This document shows positions 1 through 6,650 of a stretch of 8,935 bases of DNA, one piece after another. This stretch comes from an uncultured Erysipelotrichaceae bacterium (GTDB lineage Bacteria > Bacillota_I > Bacilli_A > RF39 > UBA660): contig CADBSQ010000054.1 of NCBI GenBank assembly GCA_902797415.1, positions 1 through 8,935 on the forward strand. The letters are read 5' to 3'. The translations under genes were made by a program, and so were the position numbers. Numbering within the stretch: the stretch's first letter is position 1; each line of letters opens with the position of its first letter. Below the pieces are notes generated by a model, which did not search any database, had not been told where the DNA came from, and worked only from the letters and a program-made list of their open reading frames with translations.

Positions 1-91
1 AAAACTTAAGTAAATTCTTAGAATCTGTAAAATTTTTAAAAAAGTTATAAAATTTATTTGTAATTTCATTTTTATTATTATATAATTTCAT
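1..91 (-). CDS. N-terminus of an unidentified gene, cut by the window edge
   Basis: An open frame runs on the minus strand from an ATG at 91-89 off the left edge, giving 30 codons without a stop. The peptide begins MKLYNNKNEITNKFYNFFKN and continues with FTDSKNLLKF. Support for a real gene comes from its upstream signals: a strong Shine-Dalgarno AAGGAG at 105-100, eight bases before the ATG, and a near-consensus promoter at 155-127. The fragment is hydrophilic with Phe/Asn/Lys bias, like the other proteins here, and shows no signal peptide or membrane segment. I do not recognise the family. The F..FF..F spacing faintly recalls N-termini of some IS4-type transposases, but 30 residues cannot decide that. 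It is divergent from the rlmN operon. Confidence 0.6.
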   Translation of the reverse strand, partial: MKLYNNKNEITNKFYNFFKNFTDSKNLLKF

Positions 92-92
92 T

Positions 93-145
93 GAGCCAAC
101 TCCTTATTTTTTATTTTGTTATATTTATTATATCGGAATTGGCTC
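93..145. repeat. Interrupted inverted repeat flanking the divergent promoter -10 box
   Basis: GAGCCAACTCC (93-103) and GGAATTGGCTC (135-145) are inverted copies matching at 10 of 11 positions, separated by 31 AT-only-like bases. Arm centres are 42 bp apart, close to four helical turns. Relative to the minus-strand gene, one arm sits between the -35 and -10 boxes and the other covers the Shine-Dalgarno and ends one base before the ATG. Because the distal arm lies upstream of the predicted transcription start, an RNA hairpin in that mRNA is unlikely. Paired operator half-sites are the better reading. On the plus strand it could instead form a weak long-loop hairpin followed by TTATTTT. Confidence 0.55.
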
Positions 146-155
146 TTATTTTCAA
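127..155 (-). promoter_or_regulatory. Promoter of the divergent minus-strand gene
   Basis: Read on the minus strand, TTGAAA (155-150) and TATAAT (132-127) are separated by 17 bases. This is 5/6 and 6/6 to the sigma-A consensus at ideal spacing. Transcription would start near position 120, leaving a leader of about 29 bases that contains AAGGAG (105-100). The spacer between the two boxes contains one arm of the inverted repeat at 93-145. That is a placement typical of a repressor operator. Confidence 0.6.
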
Positions 156-305
156 TTTTGAGAAACGTGGGGTATAAATTAGACATTTATATCCTTTATT
201 TATCTAACAAAAAACTGTCGGGTAATAAGTTTACTTTAACTGCCAATTAAAATACTTTAAAAATTCACAGATATATATTTATTTGTGTTTTTTTATGTAA
301 TTTAA
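156..305. other. Intergenic region with no recognised gene
   Basis: This stretch lies between the divergent promoter and the rlmN promoter. I find no tRNA, rRNA or known riboswitch core. A GTG-started frame of 27 codons (167-250) has no convincing ribosome binding site. A small imperfect stem pairs 171-178 with 186-194 (TATAAA/TTTATA plus GG/CC). The only stronger element is the terminator-like hairpin at 266-294. Confidence 0.5.
266..294 (+). terminator. Terminator-like hairpin upstream of rlmN
   Basis: CACAGATA (266-273) pairs with TATTTGTG (280-287) over 8 bp with one G-U pair and a 6-base loop. It is followed directly by seven T residues (288-294). The stem is AT-rich and weak, but the U-tract is strong. 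No plus-strand gene lies upstream within the window, so what it would terminate is unknown. Read on the minus strand the same hairpin has only a short T-tract two bases beyond it. Confidence 0.45.
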
Positions 306-334
306 TTGCATGATAGTTTTTACTTTGATATAAT
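306..334 (+). promoter_or_regulatory. Promoter of the rlmN-rpe operon
   Basis: A perfect TATAAT (329-334) is preceded, at exactly 17 bases, by TTGCAT (306-311), which keeps the TTG core of the -35 box. Transcription would begin near 341, giving a short leader of about 18 bases before the rlmN ATG. It lies just downstream of the 266-294 hairpin, as expected for the head of a new transcription unit. Confidence 0.6.
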
Positions 335-358
335 TAAATTACTAGAAAGTGTGACCAT

Positions 359-1378
359 ATGAAGAATATATACGATTTATCAAGAGATGATTTAATTATA
401 TATTTTGAAAATAAAAATCTTAAAAAATATAAAGCAGTACAAGTATATGAATGGCTTTATGATAAAAGAGTTAATTCCTTTGAAGAAATGACTAACTTAA
501 AAAAGGAATTAATTGAAGATTTAAATAAAGATTTTTATTTTGGGAAAATAACATTAGAAAAAGTTCAAACTGATAAAGATGCGAATAAGTACTTATTTAA
601 ATTAGAGGATGATTCTCTAATAGAAGCGGTACTTATGAAACATAATTATGGAAATAGTTTGTGTATTTCTAGTCAAGTTGGATGTAATATGGGTTGTGCT
701 TTTTGTGCAAGTGGAAAACTAAAAAAAGTAAGAAGCTTGACATGTGGTGAAATGGTTAAGCAAATACTTGCTATTGAAGAAAAACTAAACAAAAAAATAA
801 ATAGTATTGTTGTTATGGGTATAGGAGAGCCTTTTGATAATTATGATAATGTTATTAACTTTTTTAAGGTTATAAACGATCCAAAGGGATTAGCAATAGG
901 TGCAAGACATATTACTGTATCAACTAGTGGGTTGGTGCCTAAAATAAAAGAATTTGCATCATTTCCTATGCAGGTTAATTTAGCAATTAGTTTGCACTTT
1001 GCAGATGATGAATCTAGGAGTAAATATATGCCTATAAATAGAGCTTATGGAATAAAAGAACTTATTGATTCCATAAAATATTATATTAGTAAGACTAATC
1101 GTAGGGTTACAATCGAATACATCTTACTTGATTGTATTAATGATAGCATTGGTGATGCTAAAAAGTTAATTAAACTTCTAAAAGGATTAAACGTATACGT
1201 TAATTTAATACCGTATAACGAAACAGGAAGCGAATTTAAACCATCTAAAGAAAAGAATAAAGATGCATTTTATCAAACTATTAAAGAAAGTGGAATTGTT
1301 GTAACCGTAAGAAGAAGATTTGGGGAAAATATAGATGCTGCCTGTGGGCAATTAAGAGCTAAAGAGGTGAAAAAATGA
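359..1378 (+). CDS. rlmN: 23S rRNA (adenine-2503-C2) methyltransferase RlmN
   Basis: This is a radical-SAM enzyme that methylates C2 of A2503 in 23S rRNA; in E. coli it also modifies A37 of some tRNAs. The 339 residues are near the usual length. The [4Fe-4S] motif CxxxCxxC is C109, C113 and C116. The two mechanistic cysteines of the family are present: C102 in the SLCISSQ motif (equivalent to E. coli C118) and C329 in the AACGQ motif (equivalent to C355, which carries the methyl). A GIGEP motif (154-158) and the HITVSTSG strand (184-191) fit SAM binding. The N-terminal 70 residues form the small helical accessory domain. ATG 359 is the first start after an in-frame TAA at 335-337, with AGAAAG about nine bases upstream. 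Its TGA overlaps the prpC ATG (ATGA). Cfr is the close paralogue, but operon context and motif details favour RlmN. Confidence 0.95.
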   Translation: MKNIYDLSRDDLIIYFENKNLKKYKAVQVYEWLYDKRVNSFEEMTNLKKELIEDLNKDFYFGKITLEKVQTDKDANKYLFKLEDDSLIEAVLMKHNYGNSLCISSQVGCNMGCAFCASGKLKKVRSLTCGEMVKQILAIEEKLNKKINSIVVMGIGEPFDNYDNVINFFKVINDPKGLAIGARHITVSTSGLVPKIKEFASFPMQVNLAISLHFADDESRSKYMPINRAYGIKELIDSIKYYISKTNRRVTIEYILLDCINDSIGDAKKLIKLLKGLNVYVNLIPYNETGSEFKPSKEKNKDAFYQTIKESGIVVTVRRRFGENIDAACGQLRAKEVKK

Positions 1379-2121
1379 AATCAATGTATGTAACAGATCC
1401 AGGAATGGTTAGAAGCCATAATGAGGATTCTGTAACCATAGTTAAAAACAAAAACGATGAAAGACTATTAATCGTTGCTGATGGAATGGGTGGACATAAA
1501 GCAGGAGAAGTTGCTTCCTCCATAGCTTGTAACCATTTATCCAAAAGATTTGAAAATTTAGACTCAATTGGCAGTAAATTAGACTGTGCCAACTGGCTTA
1601 ATGAAAACATTAAATTTATTAATGAAGAGATTATTAAGTATGCAAAAGACAACCCAGAGACTAAAGGTATGGGTACTACTTTAGTACTAGCAATACTTAC
1701 TAAAAACTTCTTAATGTTTGGTAATATTGGTGATTCTAGTGGTTTTGTTTATAAAAATGGTAAACTAACTAAAGTAACTGAGGATCATACATTGATAAAT
1801 GCATTAATTAAAACAGGAGCCTTAACTGATGAAGAAGCACATAATTTTCCTAAGAAAAATGTTCTTATGAGAGCTCTTGGAGCCCAAGAAAAAATTGAAA
1901 TAGATAAGTTTAGTGTTGAAACTGATGTAGATGGAATATTCTTATGTAGCGATGGTCTTACTAATATGCTTAATTTAAATCAAATAGAGAACGTTTTAAA
2001 AGATAAGAGTTTACTCATGGAAGAGAAGTTAGGAAAACTTATTAAAAAGTGTAACTCTAGAGGGGGAACAGACAATATATCAATAGCATTTTTACTCAAG
2101 GAAGGGGATGAACAGTTATGA
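1375..2121 (+). CDS. prpC: PP2C-type Ser/Thr protein phosphatase
   Basis: This metal-dependent phosphatase reverses phosphorylation by the PASTA kinase encoded next to it. The 248 residues form a single cytoplasmic PP2C domain of the usual bacterial size. Metal-binding and core motifs are seen in order: RSHNED with D18, ADGMGGHKAGE with D36, GMGTTL (98-103), NIGDS with D120, CSDGL with D193 and GGTDNIS with D233. MRALG (165-169) is also typical. The family's usual GDSR is GDSS here (S122), a small departure. The start is set by AGGTG at 1365-1369, five bases before the ATG. It overlaps rlmN by four bases and prkC by four bases (ATGA at both junctions), implying coupled translation. Known as PrpC in Bacillus and Stp elsewhere. 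Confidence 0.93.
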   Translation: MKSMYVTDPGMVRSHNEDSVTIVKNKNDERLLIVADGMGGHKAGEVASSIACNHLSKRFENLDSIGSKLDCANWLNENIKFINEEIIKYAKDNPETKGMGTTLVLAILTKNFLMFGNIGDSSGFVYKNGKLTKVTEDHTLINALIKTGALTDEEAHNFPKKNVLMRALGAQEKIEIDKFSVETDVDGIFLCSDGLTNMLNLNQIENVLKDKSLLMEEKLGKLIKKCNSRGGTDNISIAFLLKEGDEQL

Positions 2122-3890
2122 TAATGAAAGGACAAAAGATAAACGATAGGTATCAAATAATTAAATCAATTGGCGAGGGAGGAATGGCCAATGTTTACCT
2201 TGCATATGATACTATTTTAGATAGAAATGTTGCTGTTAAAGTATTAAGAGGTGATTTATCTACTGATGAAAAGTTTGTTAAACGTTTTCAAAGAGAAGCG
2301 CTTTCTGCATCAAGTTTAACTCATCCAAATATTGTTGAGGTGTATGATGTTGGTGAGGATGCTGGTAACTTCTATATCGTAATGGAATACATCGAAGGAA
2401 AGCAGTTAAAACAACTAATCAAAAAACGTGGTAAACTTCTTCCAAGTGAAGTAATTGATATAATGACGCAAATATGTGAGGGTCTTGCCGTTGCTCATGA
2501 TTCTTATATAATACATAGAGATATTAAACCACAAAATATTATGATACTTGATAGTGGTTTAATTAAAATAACCGATTTTGGTATTGCTATGGCTTTAAAT
2601 AATACACAGTTAACTCAAACAAATTCAGTAATGGGGTCAGTACACTACTTACCACCAGAGCAAGCTAGTGGTAAAGGAGCTACTATTCAAAGTGATATTT
2701 ACTCAATGGGTATTATGATGTATGAATTACTAACAGGTAAACTTCCTTTTAGAGGTGAAAATGCCGTAGAAATTGCCCTAAAGCAATTAAAAGAAGAACT
2801 GCCAGATGTTCGTGATGAAGTAGATGTACCTAACTCAATTGTTAATGTACTTAAAAAATGTACTGCAAAGAATCCTAAAAACAGATATGAAGATGCTAGA
2901 GAAATGCTAGAAGACATAAAAACTTGCATGGATGAGTCTCGTGAAGATGAACCAATAATTGAGTACAAATATCCTGAAGATTTAAAATTAAAACCAAAAA
3001 CAGACTCTAATGAAGATGAAAACGAGGAACCAGAAGAGATTATAACAAAAGAAATAGATGAAGAAACAATCAAAAAAGAAAACAAATTGCTTTTAATACT
3101 AGGTATAATCTTTACAACTATCGTAATTATTATAACAACAGTTTTTGTCATTATACCTAAAATTGTAGCGTCAAGAGATGTAACGATTCCTAAAACAGAG
3201 AATTTAACTGAAGCAAAAGCTGAAGCCAAATTGAAAAAAGCTGGACTTAAAATTGCGCCAGAGAATAAAGAAACATCTAGTGATGATGTAAAAAAAGGTA
3301 AAGTTGTTAAAACTAGTCCTAAAGCAGGTAGAGTCGTAAAATACGGAACTGAAGTAACACTATATATTTCAACTGGCAGCGAAAAAATAAAACTAGATGA
3401 TTTCACTGGTAAAAACGCTCAAACTATTAGAAATAAACTTGAAAAAAAGAACATTCAAGTATTAATTGAGAAAAAAAGCGTAGATAATCCATCAAAAGTA
3501 AATGCTAATACGATCGTTGATCAAGATCCAGCTGCAGGCGAAATAATATATCCTGGTGATAGTATTACTTTGTATGTCCCTGATATTGACGAATTATATC
3601 CAGATTTTACTAATGGAGACTATACAATAAAAGAAATCGAAAAGTTTGCAGACAAATATGACATCGATTTAACTATCGACTATGTTACAACCAGTGATTA
3701 TGCACCTGGAAGTGTGATTAGTCAAAGCAGAAGTGCAAACTCTAAAATAAGAAGTGGAGCATCTCTAACAATATCAGTTGCCAAAGCACCATCAACTACA
3801 GTGGTAAAACCAGATAACAAAGAAGAAAACAAACAAAACAATAATACTAACCAAGAAAAAACTGATACCCAGGACGAAACGGATGAATAA
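2118..3890 (+). CDS. prkC: Membrane Ser/Thr kinase with three PASTA domains (PrkC/PknB type)
   Basis: A 590-residue eukaryotic-like kinase. The cytoplasmic kinase domain covers about 12-270: glycine loop GEGGMANVY (19-27), catalytic K41, HRDIKPQN (133-140, D135 the base), DFG (153-155), an activation loop with T163, T166 and T168 as candidate autophosphorylation sites, and PPE (179-181) in the APE position. An acidic juxtamembrane linker (about 271-322) leads to one membrane segment (about 324-349). Three extracellular PASTA repeats follow (about 354-419, 423-489 and 492-556), then a hydrophilic Asn/Gln/Asp/Glu tail to 590. PASTA domains bind peptidoglycan fragments or lipid II in characterised homologues, so this is likely a wall-responsive regulator. 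ATG 2118 is preferred over ATG 2124 because GGGG at 2104-2107 is nearer. It overlaps rsgA by eight bases. Confidence 0.95.
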   Translation: MIMKGQKINDRYQIIKSIGEGGMANVYLAYDTILDRNVAVKVLRGDLSTDEKFVKRFQREALSASSLTHPNIVEVYDVGEDAGNFYIVMEYIEGKQLKQLIKKRGKLLPSEVIDIMTQICEGLAVAHDSYIIHRDIKPQNIMILDSGLIKITDFGIAMALNNTQLTQTNSVMGSVHYLPPEQASGKGATIQSDIYSMGIMMYELLTGKLPFRGENAVEIALKQLKEELPDVRDEVDVPNSIVNVLKKCTAKNPKNRYEDAREMLEDIKTCMDESREDEPIIEYKYPEDLKLKPKTDSNEDENEEPEEIITKEIDEETIKKENKLLLILGIIFTTIVIIITTVFVIIPKIVASRDVTIPKTENLTEAKAEAKLKKAGLKIAPENKETSSDDVKKGKVVKTSPKAGRVVKYGTEVTLYISTGSEKIKLDDFTGKNAQTIRNKLEKKNIQVLIEKKSVDNPSKVNANTIVDQDPAAGEIIYPGDSITLYVPDIDELYPDFTNGDYTIKEIEKFADKYDIDLTIDYVTTSDYAPGSVISQSRSANSKIRSGASLTISVAKAPSTTVVKPDNKEENKQNNNTNQEKTDTQDETDE

Positions 3891-4707
3891 AGGGAAAGTA
3901 GTAAAAACAATAAGTAATCAATATTTTGTTTATAGTGATGGCAAAATATATGAATGTAAAGCACGGGGAAAATTTAGAAATGAAAAAATTTCCCCTTTAG
4001 TTGGTGATTATTGCTTATTTGATAAAGATAAACTTTATATAATGGAAATATTACCAAGAAAGAACAGTTTACATAGACCACTTATTAGTAATGTTGATGT
4101 AGCACTTATTTTAACCAGCGTTAAAAAGCCTAATTTTTCTTCATTACTATTGGATAAGCAACTGGTATTAGTTCAAAGTCAAAACATTAAACCCATCATA
4201 ATAATATCTAAAATGGATTTACTAACTAAAAAAGAAAAGAAAGATATTATTAAAATAATTAAGATGTACAAAAAAGTAGGTTTTACTGTTTTAAAAAATA
4301 CTAATCTTTTTCAGATTAAAAGAGCATTAAGAAATAAAACTGTTGTTTTAACAGGTCAAACTGGGGCAGGTAAGTCTACTCTTTTAAATAAGATAGGAAA
4401 ACTAAATATAGAAACTAAACCTATTAGTGAGGCCCTTGGAAGAGGAGTCCATACAACAAGACACACAGAAAGCTATAAAGTTGGTAAGGCACTAATTTCT
4501 GATACCCCTGGTTTTTCCAGCTTAAACTTAAATATAAATAAAGACGACTTAAAAAAATATTATCCTGAATTTCAAGGAATTGAGTGCCATTTTAAAGGAT
4601 GTAATCATATTAAAGAGACTAAATGTGGTGTTAAAGAAAAACTAAATCAAAATGAAATATATAAATCAAGATATGATAACTATGTTAAATTATGGGAGGA
4701 ATTATAA
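3883..4707 (+). CDS. rsgA: Small ribosomal subunit assembly GTPase RsgA
   Basis: A circularly permuted GTPase that acts late in 30S subunit maturation. The 274 residues are slightly shorter than the usual 290-300. The order of motifs is diagnostic: an N-terminal OB-fold (about 1-60), then G4 as SKMD (109-112), G1 as GQTGAGKST (158-166), a G2 region GRGVHTTRHT (186-195), G3 DTPGF (207-211), and a C-terminal zinc site C235, C240, H242, C248. ATG 3883 lies inside the end of prkC with AGGA at 3871-3874, eight bases away. In B. subtilis the homologue CpgA/YloQ is a reported PrkC substrate, consistent with co-transcription here. T153, just before the P-loop, is a candidate site by inference only. 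Confidence 0.94.
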   Translation: MNKGKVVKTISNQYFVYSDGKIYECKARGKFRNEKISPLVGDYCLFDKDKLYIMEILPRKNSLHRPLISNVDVALILTSVKKPNFSSLLLDKQLVLVQSQNIKPIIIISKMDLLTKKEKKDIIKIIKMYKKVGFTVLKNTNLFQIKRALRNKTVVLTGQTGAGKSTLLNKIGKLNIETKPISEALGRGVHTTRHTESYKVGKALISDTPGFSSLNLNINKDDLKKYYPEFQGIECHFKGCNHIKETKCGVKEKLNQNEIYKSRYDNYVKLWEEL

Positions 4708-4709
4708 TG
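4694..4709 (+). promoter_or_regulatory. Ribosome binding site and TAATG junction that fix the rpe start
   Basis: GGGAGGA (4694-4700) sits six bases before ATG 4707-4709, and the last A of the rsgA stop TAA (4705-4707) is the first base of that ATG. An in-frame ATG at 4692 would place the Shine-Dalgarno inside the coding sequence and add the residues MGGII. It is therefore unlikely to be the true start. Confidence 0.8.
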
Positions 4710-5321
4710 CTTGCTGTATCTATATTAAAAAATAAAATTGGAACAGAAAACGCCATTAAAGAAATTAACAAAACTAGTGCTGATTTTCTTCATGTTGATG
4801 TTTTAGATAAAACATATGTAGATGAAGTTTTTAATCCTCTTAAAGAAGTTGAAGCTTCTACTAAACCATTAAATATTCATATTATGGCGGAGCATCAGTG
4901 GTTTTTTGTTTATAAATATTCTAAACTAAATCCAGAATCTATAATTTTACAATATGAGCTCTGTGAAGATGTTGGTTTTTTATTAAATCATCTACGTTTT
5001 AGAGGTATTAAATGTGGTTTAGCAATAGAACCTAATACAAAAATATCAGATATAGTTAAATACATACCATTACTTGATTATGTTTTAATACTTGGCGTTA
5101 ATCCAGGTAAAGGTGGACAAGAACTACAAAGAAAAGTTTTATATAAATTTGACATACTAAAAAGACTAAAAGAAGAAGAAGGTTATGATTTTAAAACCAT
5201 TATTGATGGGGGAATTAATGATAAAACAATTAACGATGTAAAAGCAGATATATTTGTTTGTGGATCATTTATTACAATGAGTGATAACTACCAAAAACAA
5301 ATTGAAAAACTAGGACTTTAA
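4707..5321 (+). CDS. rpe: Ribulose-phosphate 3-epimerase
   Basis: Interconverts ribulose 5-phosphate and xylulose 5-phosphate in the pentose phosphate pathway. The protein is 204 residues from ATG 4707, somewhat shorter than the typical 215-225. It reads as one TIM barrel with family motifs: SIL (5-7), HVDVLD (29-34) supplying metal ligands H29 and D31 and catalytic D34, H58 in NIHIM, GVNPGKGGQ (130-138) at the phosphate-proximal loop, IDGGI (166-170) with catalytic and metal-binding D167, and CGS (185-187) as phosphate contact. It is divergent: HVDVLDKTYV replaces the usual HvDVMDGxFV, and AIEP stands where AlNP is common. A related sugar-phosphate epimerase (allulose-6-phosphate type) cannot be excluded from motifs alone. 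Position after rsgA, as in other Firmicutes, favours Rpe. Confidence 0.85.
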   Translation: MLAVSILKNKIGTENAIKEINKTSADFLHVDVLDKTYVDEVFNPLKEVEASTKPLNIHIMAEHQWFFVYKYSKLNPESIILQYELCEDVGFLLNHLRFRGIKCGLAIEPNTKISDIVKYIPLLDYVLILGVNPGKGGQELQRKVLYKFDILKRLKEEEGYDFKTIIDGGINDKTINDVKADIFVCGSFITMSDNYQKQIEKLGL

Positions 5322-5336
5322 TTTTCATCGATTAAA

Positions 5337-5345
5337 TGTTAAAAT
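5337..5345 (+). promoter_or_regulatory. Possible extended -10 promoter of the DUF308-suf operon
   Basis: TGTTAAAAT (5337-5345) fits the TGnTANAAT extended -10 form. Only a weak -35 candidate, TTTAAT (5317-5322), lies 17 bases upstream. The predicted start near 5352 would give a leader of about 18 bases, like the rlmN unit. No terminator separates rpe from this point, so read-through from operon 1 is also possible. Confidence 0.4.
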
Positions 5346-5369
5346 ACAAAGAAAAAAAAGGAGAAAACA

Positions 5370-5888
5370 ATGCAAAGAATTATTATAAAAAGTTATGAAA
5401 CTAAAAAAAGCCTAATTACACCTATAGTATTTTTGATTATTGGACTTGTACTTGCCATTAATCCTGGTGAAGTAGTAGAGTTTATCTCATTTATATTTGG
5501 TGGAGTATTTTTATTCTTAGGTATACTTAAATTCATAACTGATAGAAAAAGAAACGATACAACTACTAGTGATGAAATATTTTCATTTATTATGATTATA
5601 ATGGGTATTATTTGTATATTTTTCTCAAGTACGATTGAACTTCTTGTTAGATTAATACTTGGATTATGGATTCTTTTAAATGGTATAAATACTGTGATTA
5701 TTGGTACTGATATAATAAAAACAGATAAGAAAAATATATTTACTTTACTAGTTGGATTCTTTCTCATGGCAATGGGATTATATACGATGTTTATTGAAAA
5801 CTTAGTTTTTGAAACTATTGGTATTGTGATAATAATTTATTCTATTTTAGAAATTATCGATTACTTTTATATTAAAAACAAGTCTTAA
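5370..5888 (+). CDS. DUF308/HdeD-type six-helix membrane protein
   Basis: A 172-residue integral membrane protein of unknown function. Six hydrophobic segments are visible at about 14-32, 36-56, 69-87, 89-111, 122-141 and 145-167. They are arranged as three similar hairpins with small Gly-rich helices (IIGLVLAI, FGGVFLFLGI, IMGIICIFF, LGLWILLNGI). This repeated two-helix layout is characteristic of the DUF308/HdeD family. The E. coli namesake HdeD is linked to acid resistance, but most members have no assigned role. The ATG has an excellent AAGGAG at 5358-5363, six bases upstream. It is followed after only 12 bases by sufC, so it is likely transcribed with the suf genes. No catalytic or metal-binding motif is evident, and the short loops are charged (DRKRND, TDKKN). 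Confidence 0.75.
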   Translation: MQRIIIKSYETKKSLITPIVFLIIGLVLAINPGEVVEFISFIFGGVFLFLGILKFITDRKRNDTTTSDEIFSFIMIIMGIICIFFSSTIELLVRLILGLWILLNGINTVIIGTDIIKTDKKNIFTLLVGFFLMAMGLYTMFIENLVFETIGIVIIIYSILEIIDYFYIKNKS

Positions 5889-5900
5889 GAGGGGGATATT

Positions 5901-6650
5901 ATGCTTAAAATAAAAGACTTAACTGTTAAGGCAGGAGATAAAGTTATATTAGAAAACTTTAACTTAAATGTTAAAAATGGTGAGATAGTGGCAATTATGG
6001 GTAAAAATGGGAGTGGTAAATCTACTCTATGTAAAGCCTTACTAAATCATCCTGATTATAAAAAAGAAGGTACGATTATCTTTAATGAAGAGGATATTAC
6101 TGATTCTAAAACAGAAGACATTGCTAAAAAAGGAATATATTACTTGATGCAAAATCCTACTGAAATAGAAGGTGTAACTAATGCTTCATATATAAAGGAA
6201 GCACGAAAAGCAAGAGGTATTAAAGAAGACGTTTTTACATTCAATAAAGAATTAAATAAAATAATAGAAGAAACAGGAATTGATAAAAAATATATTCATC
6301 ATAACATCAATGAAAGGTTAAGTGGTGGTGAAAAGAAAAAAAATGAATTACTAGGTTTGTATGCACTTAATCCATCACTAATACTACTAGATGAACTAGA
6401 TAGTGGTCTTGATATAGATAGTTTAAAAAACATCAGTCAAGCTATTCTTAAATACAAAGAAAAAACAAATGCAAGCATAATTATTATTACTCACCATGAT
6501 AGTATACTTTCTTATATAAAGCCCGACATAGTACATGTAATATGGGATAAAAACATTAAATTAAGTGGAGACTATACACTTGCTGAAAAAATTGAAAAAC
6601 AAGGTTTTTCATGGACAATTAATATGACTCGAAGTGATAATAATGAATAA
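5901..6650 (+). CDS. sufC: Fe-S cluster assembly ATPase SufC
   Basis: Cytosolic ABC-type ATPase of the SUF iron-sulfur assembly complex; it drives conformational change in the SufB/SufD scaffold. The 249 residues match the normal length. Motifs: Walker A GKNGSGKST (34-42), Q-loop Q84, ABC signature LSGGE (140-144), Walker B ILLDE ending D164-E165, D-loop DSGLD (167-171), and switch histidine H198. The sequence LDELDSGLDID and the stretch SYIKPDIVHV (204-213) are SufC hallmarks that separate it from transporter ATPases. No transmembrane partner lies alongside. Start ATG 5901 follows AGAGGGGG (5888-5895) by five bases. The 3' end overlaps the scaffold gene by eight bases, suggesting coupled synthesis of the two partners. 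Confidence 0.95.
   Translation: MLKIKDLTVKAGDKVILENFNLNVKNGEIVAIMGKNGSGKSTLCKALLNHPDYKKEGTIIFNEEDITDSKTEDIAKKGIYYLMQNPTEIEGVTNASYIKEARKARGIKEDVFTFNKELNKIIEETGIDKKYIHHNINERLSGGEKKKNELLGLYALNPSLILLDELDSGLDIDSLKNISQAILKYKEKTNASIIIITHHDSILSYIKPDIVHVIWDKNIKLSGDYTLAEKIEKQGFSWTINMTRSDNNE

Noticed and set aside
58..86. Plus-strand promoter-like pair TTGTAA / TATAAT at 17-base spacing
   Set aside because: It falls inside the coding start of the minus-strand gene and has no assigned product. In DNA this AT-rich such matches are expected by chance. Kept only as a possibility in the small RNA finding.
95..250. Plus-strand frame open for 52 codons, with a GTG at 167
   Set aside because: No ATG, no Shine-Dalgarno before the GTG, and no recognisable protein similarity. 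The first part overlaps the divergent promoter and repeat.
359..1378. Cfr-type antibiotic resistance methyltransferase
   Set aside because: Cfr and RlmN share the catalytic cysteines, but this gene heads a conserved housekeeping operon and has RlmN-like motifs (HITVSTSG, AACGQL). There is no mobile element attached.
2699..3406. Long minus-strand open frame (235 codons) antisense to prkC
   Set aside because: It lies wholly inside a gene with clear kinase and PASTA motifs; its product is Ser/Ile/Leu-rich without a recognisable domain, and no ribosome binding site supports it. Shorter minus-strand frames within prpC, rsgA, DUF308, the scaffold gene and sufS were rejected on the same grounds.
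5317..5336. Inverted repeat TTTAAT / ATTAAA between rpe and the DUF308 gene
   Set aside because: Six A-T pairs only, no G-C pairs and no U-tract, so it is not a credible terminator.
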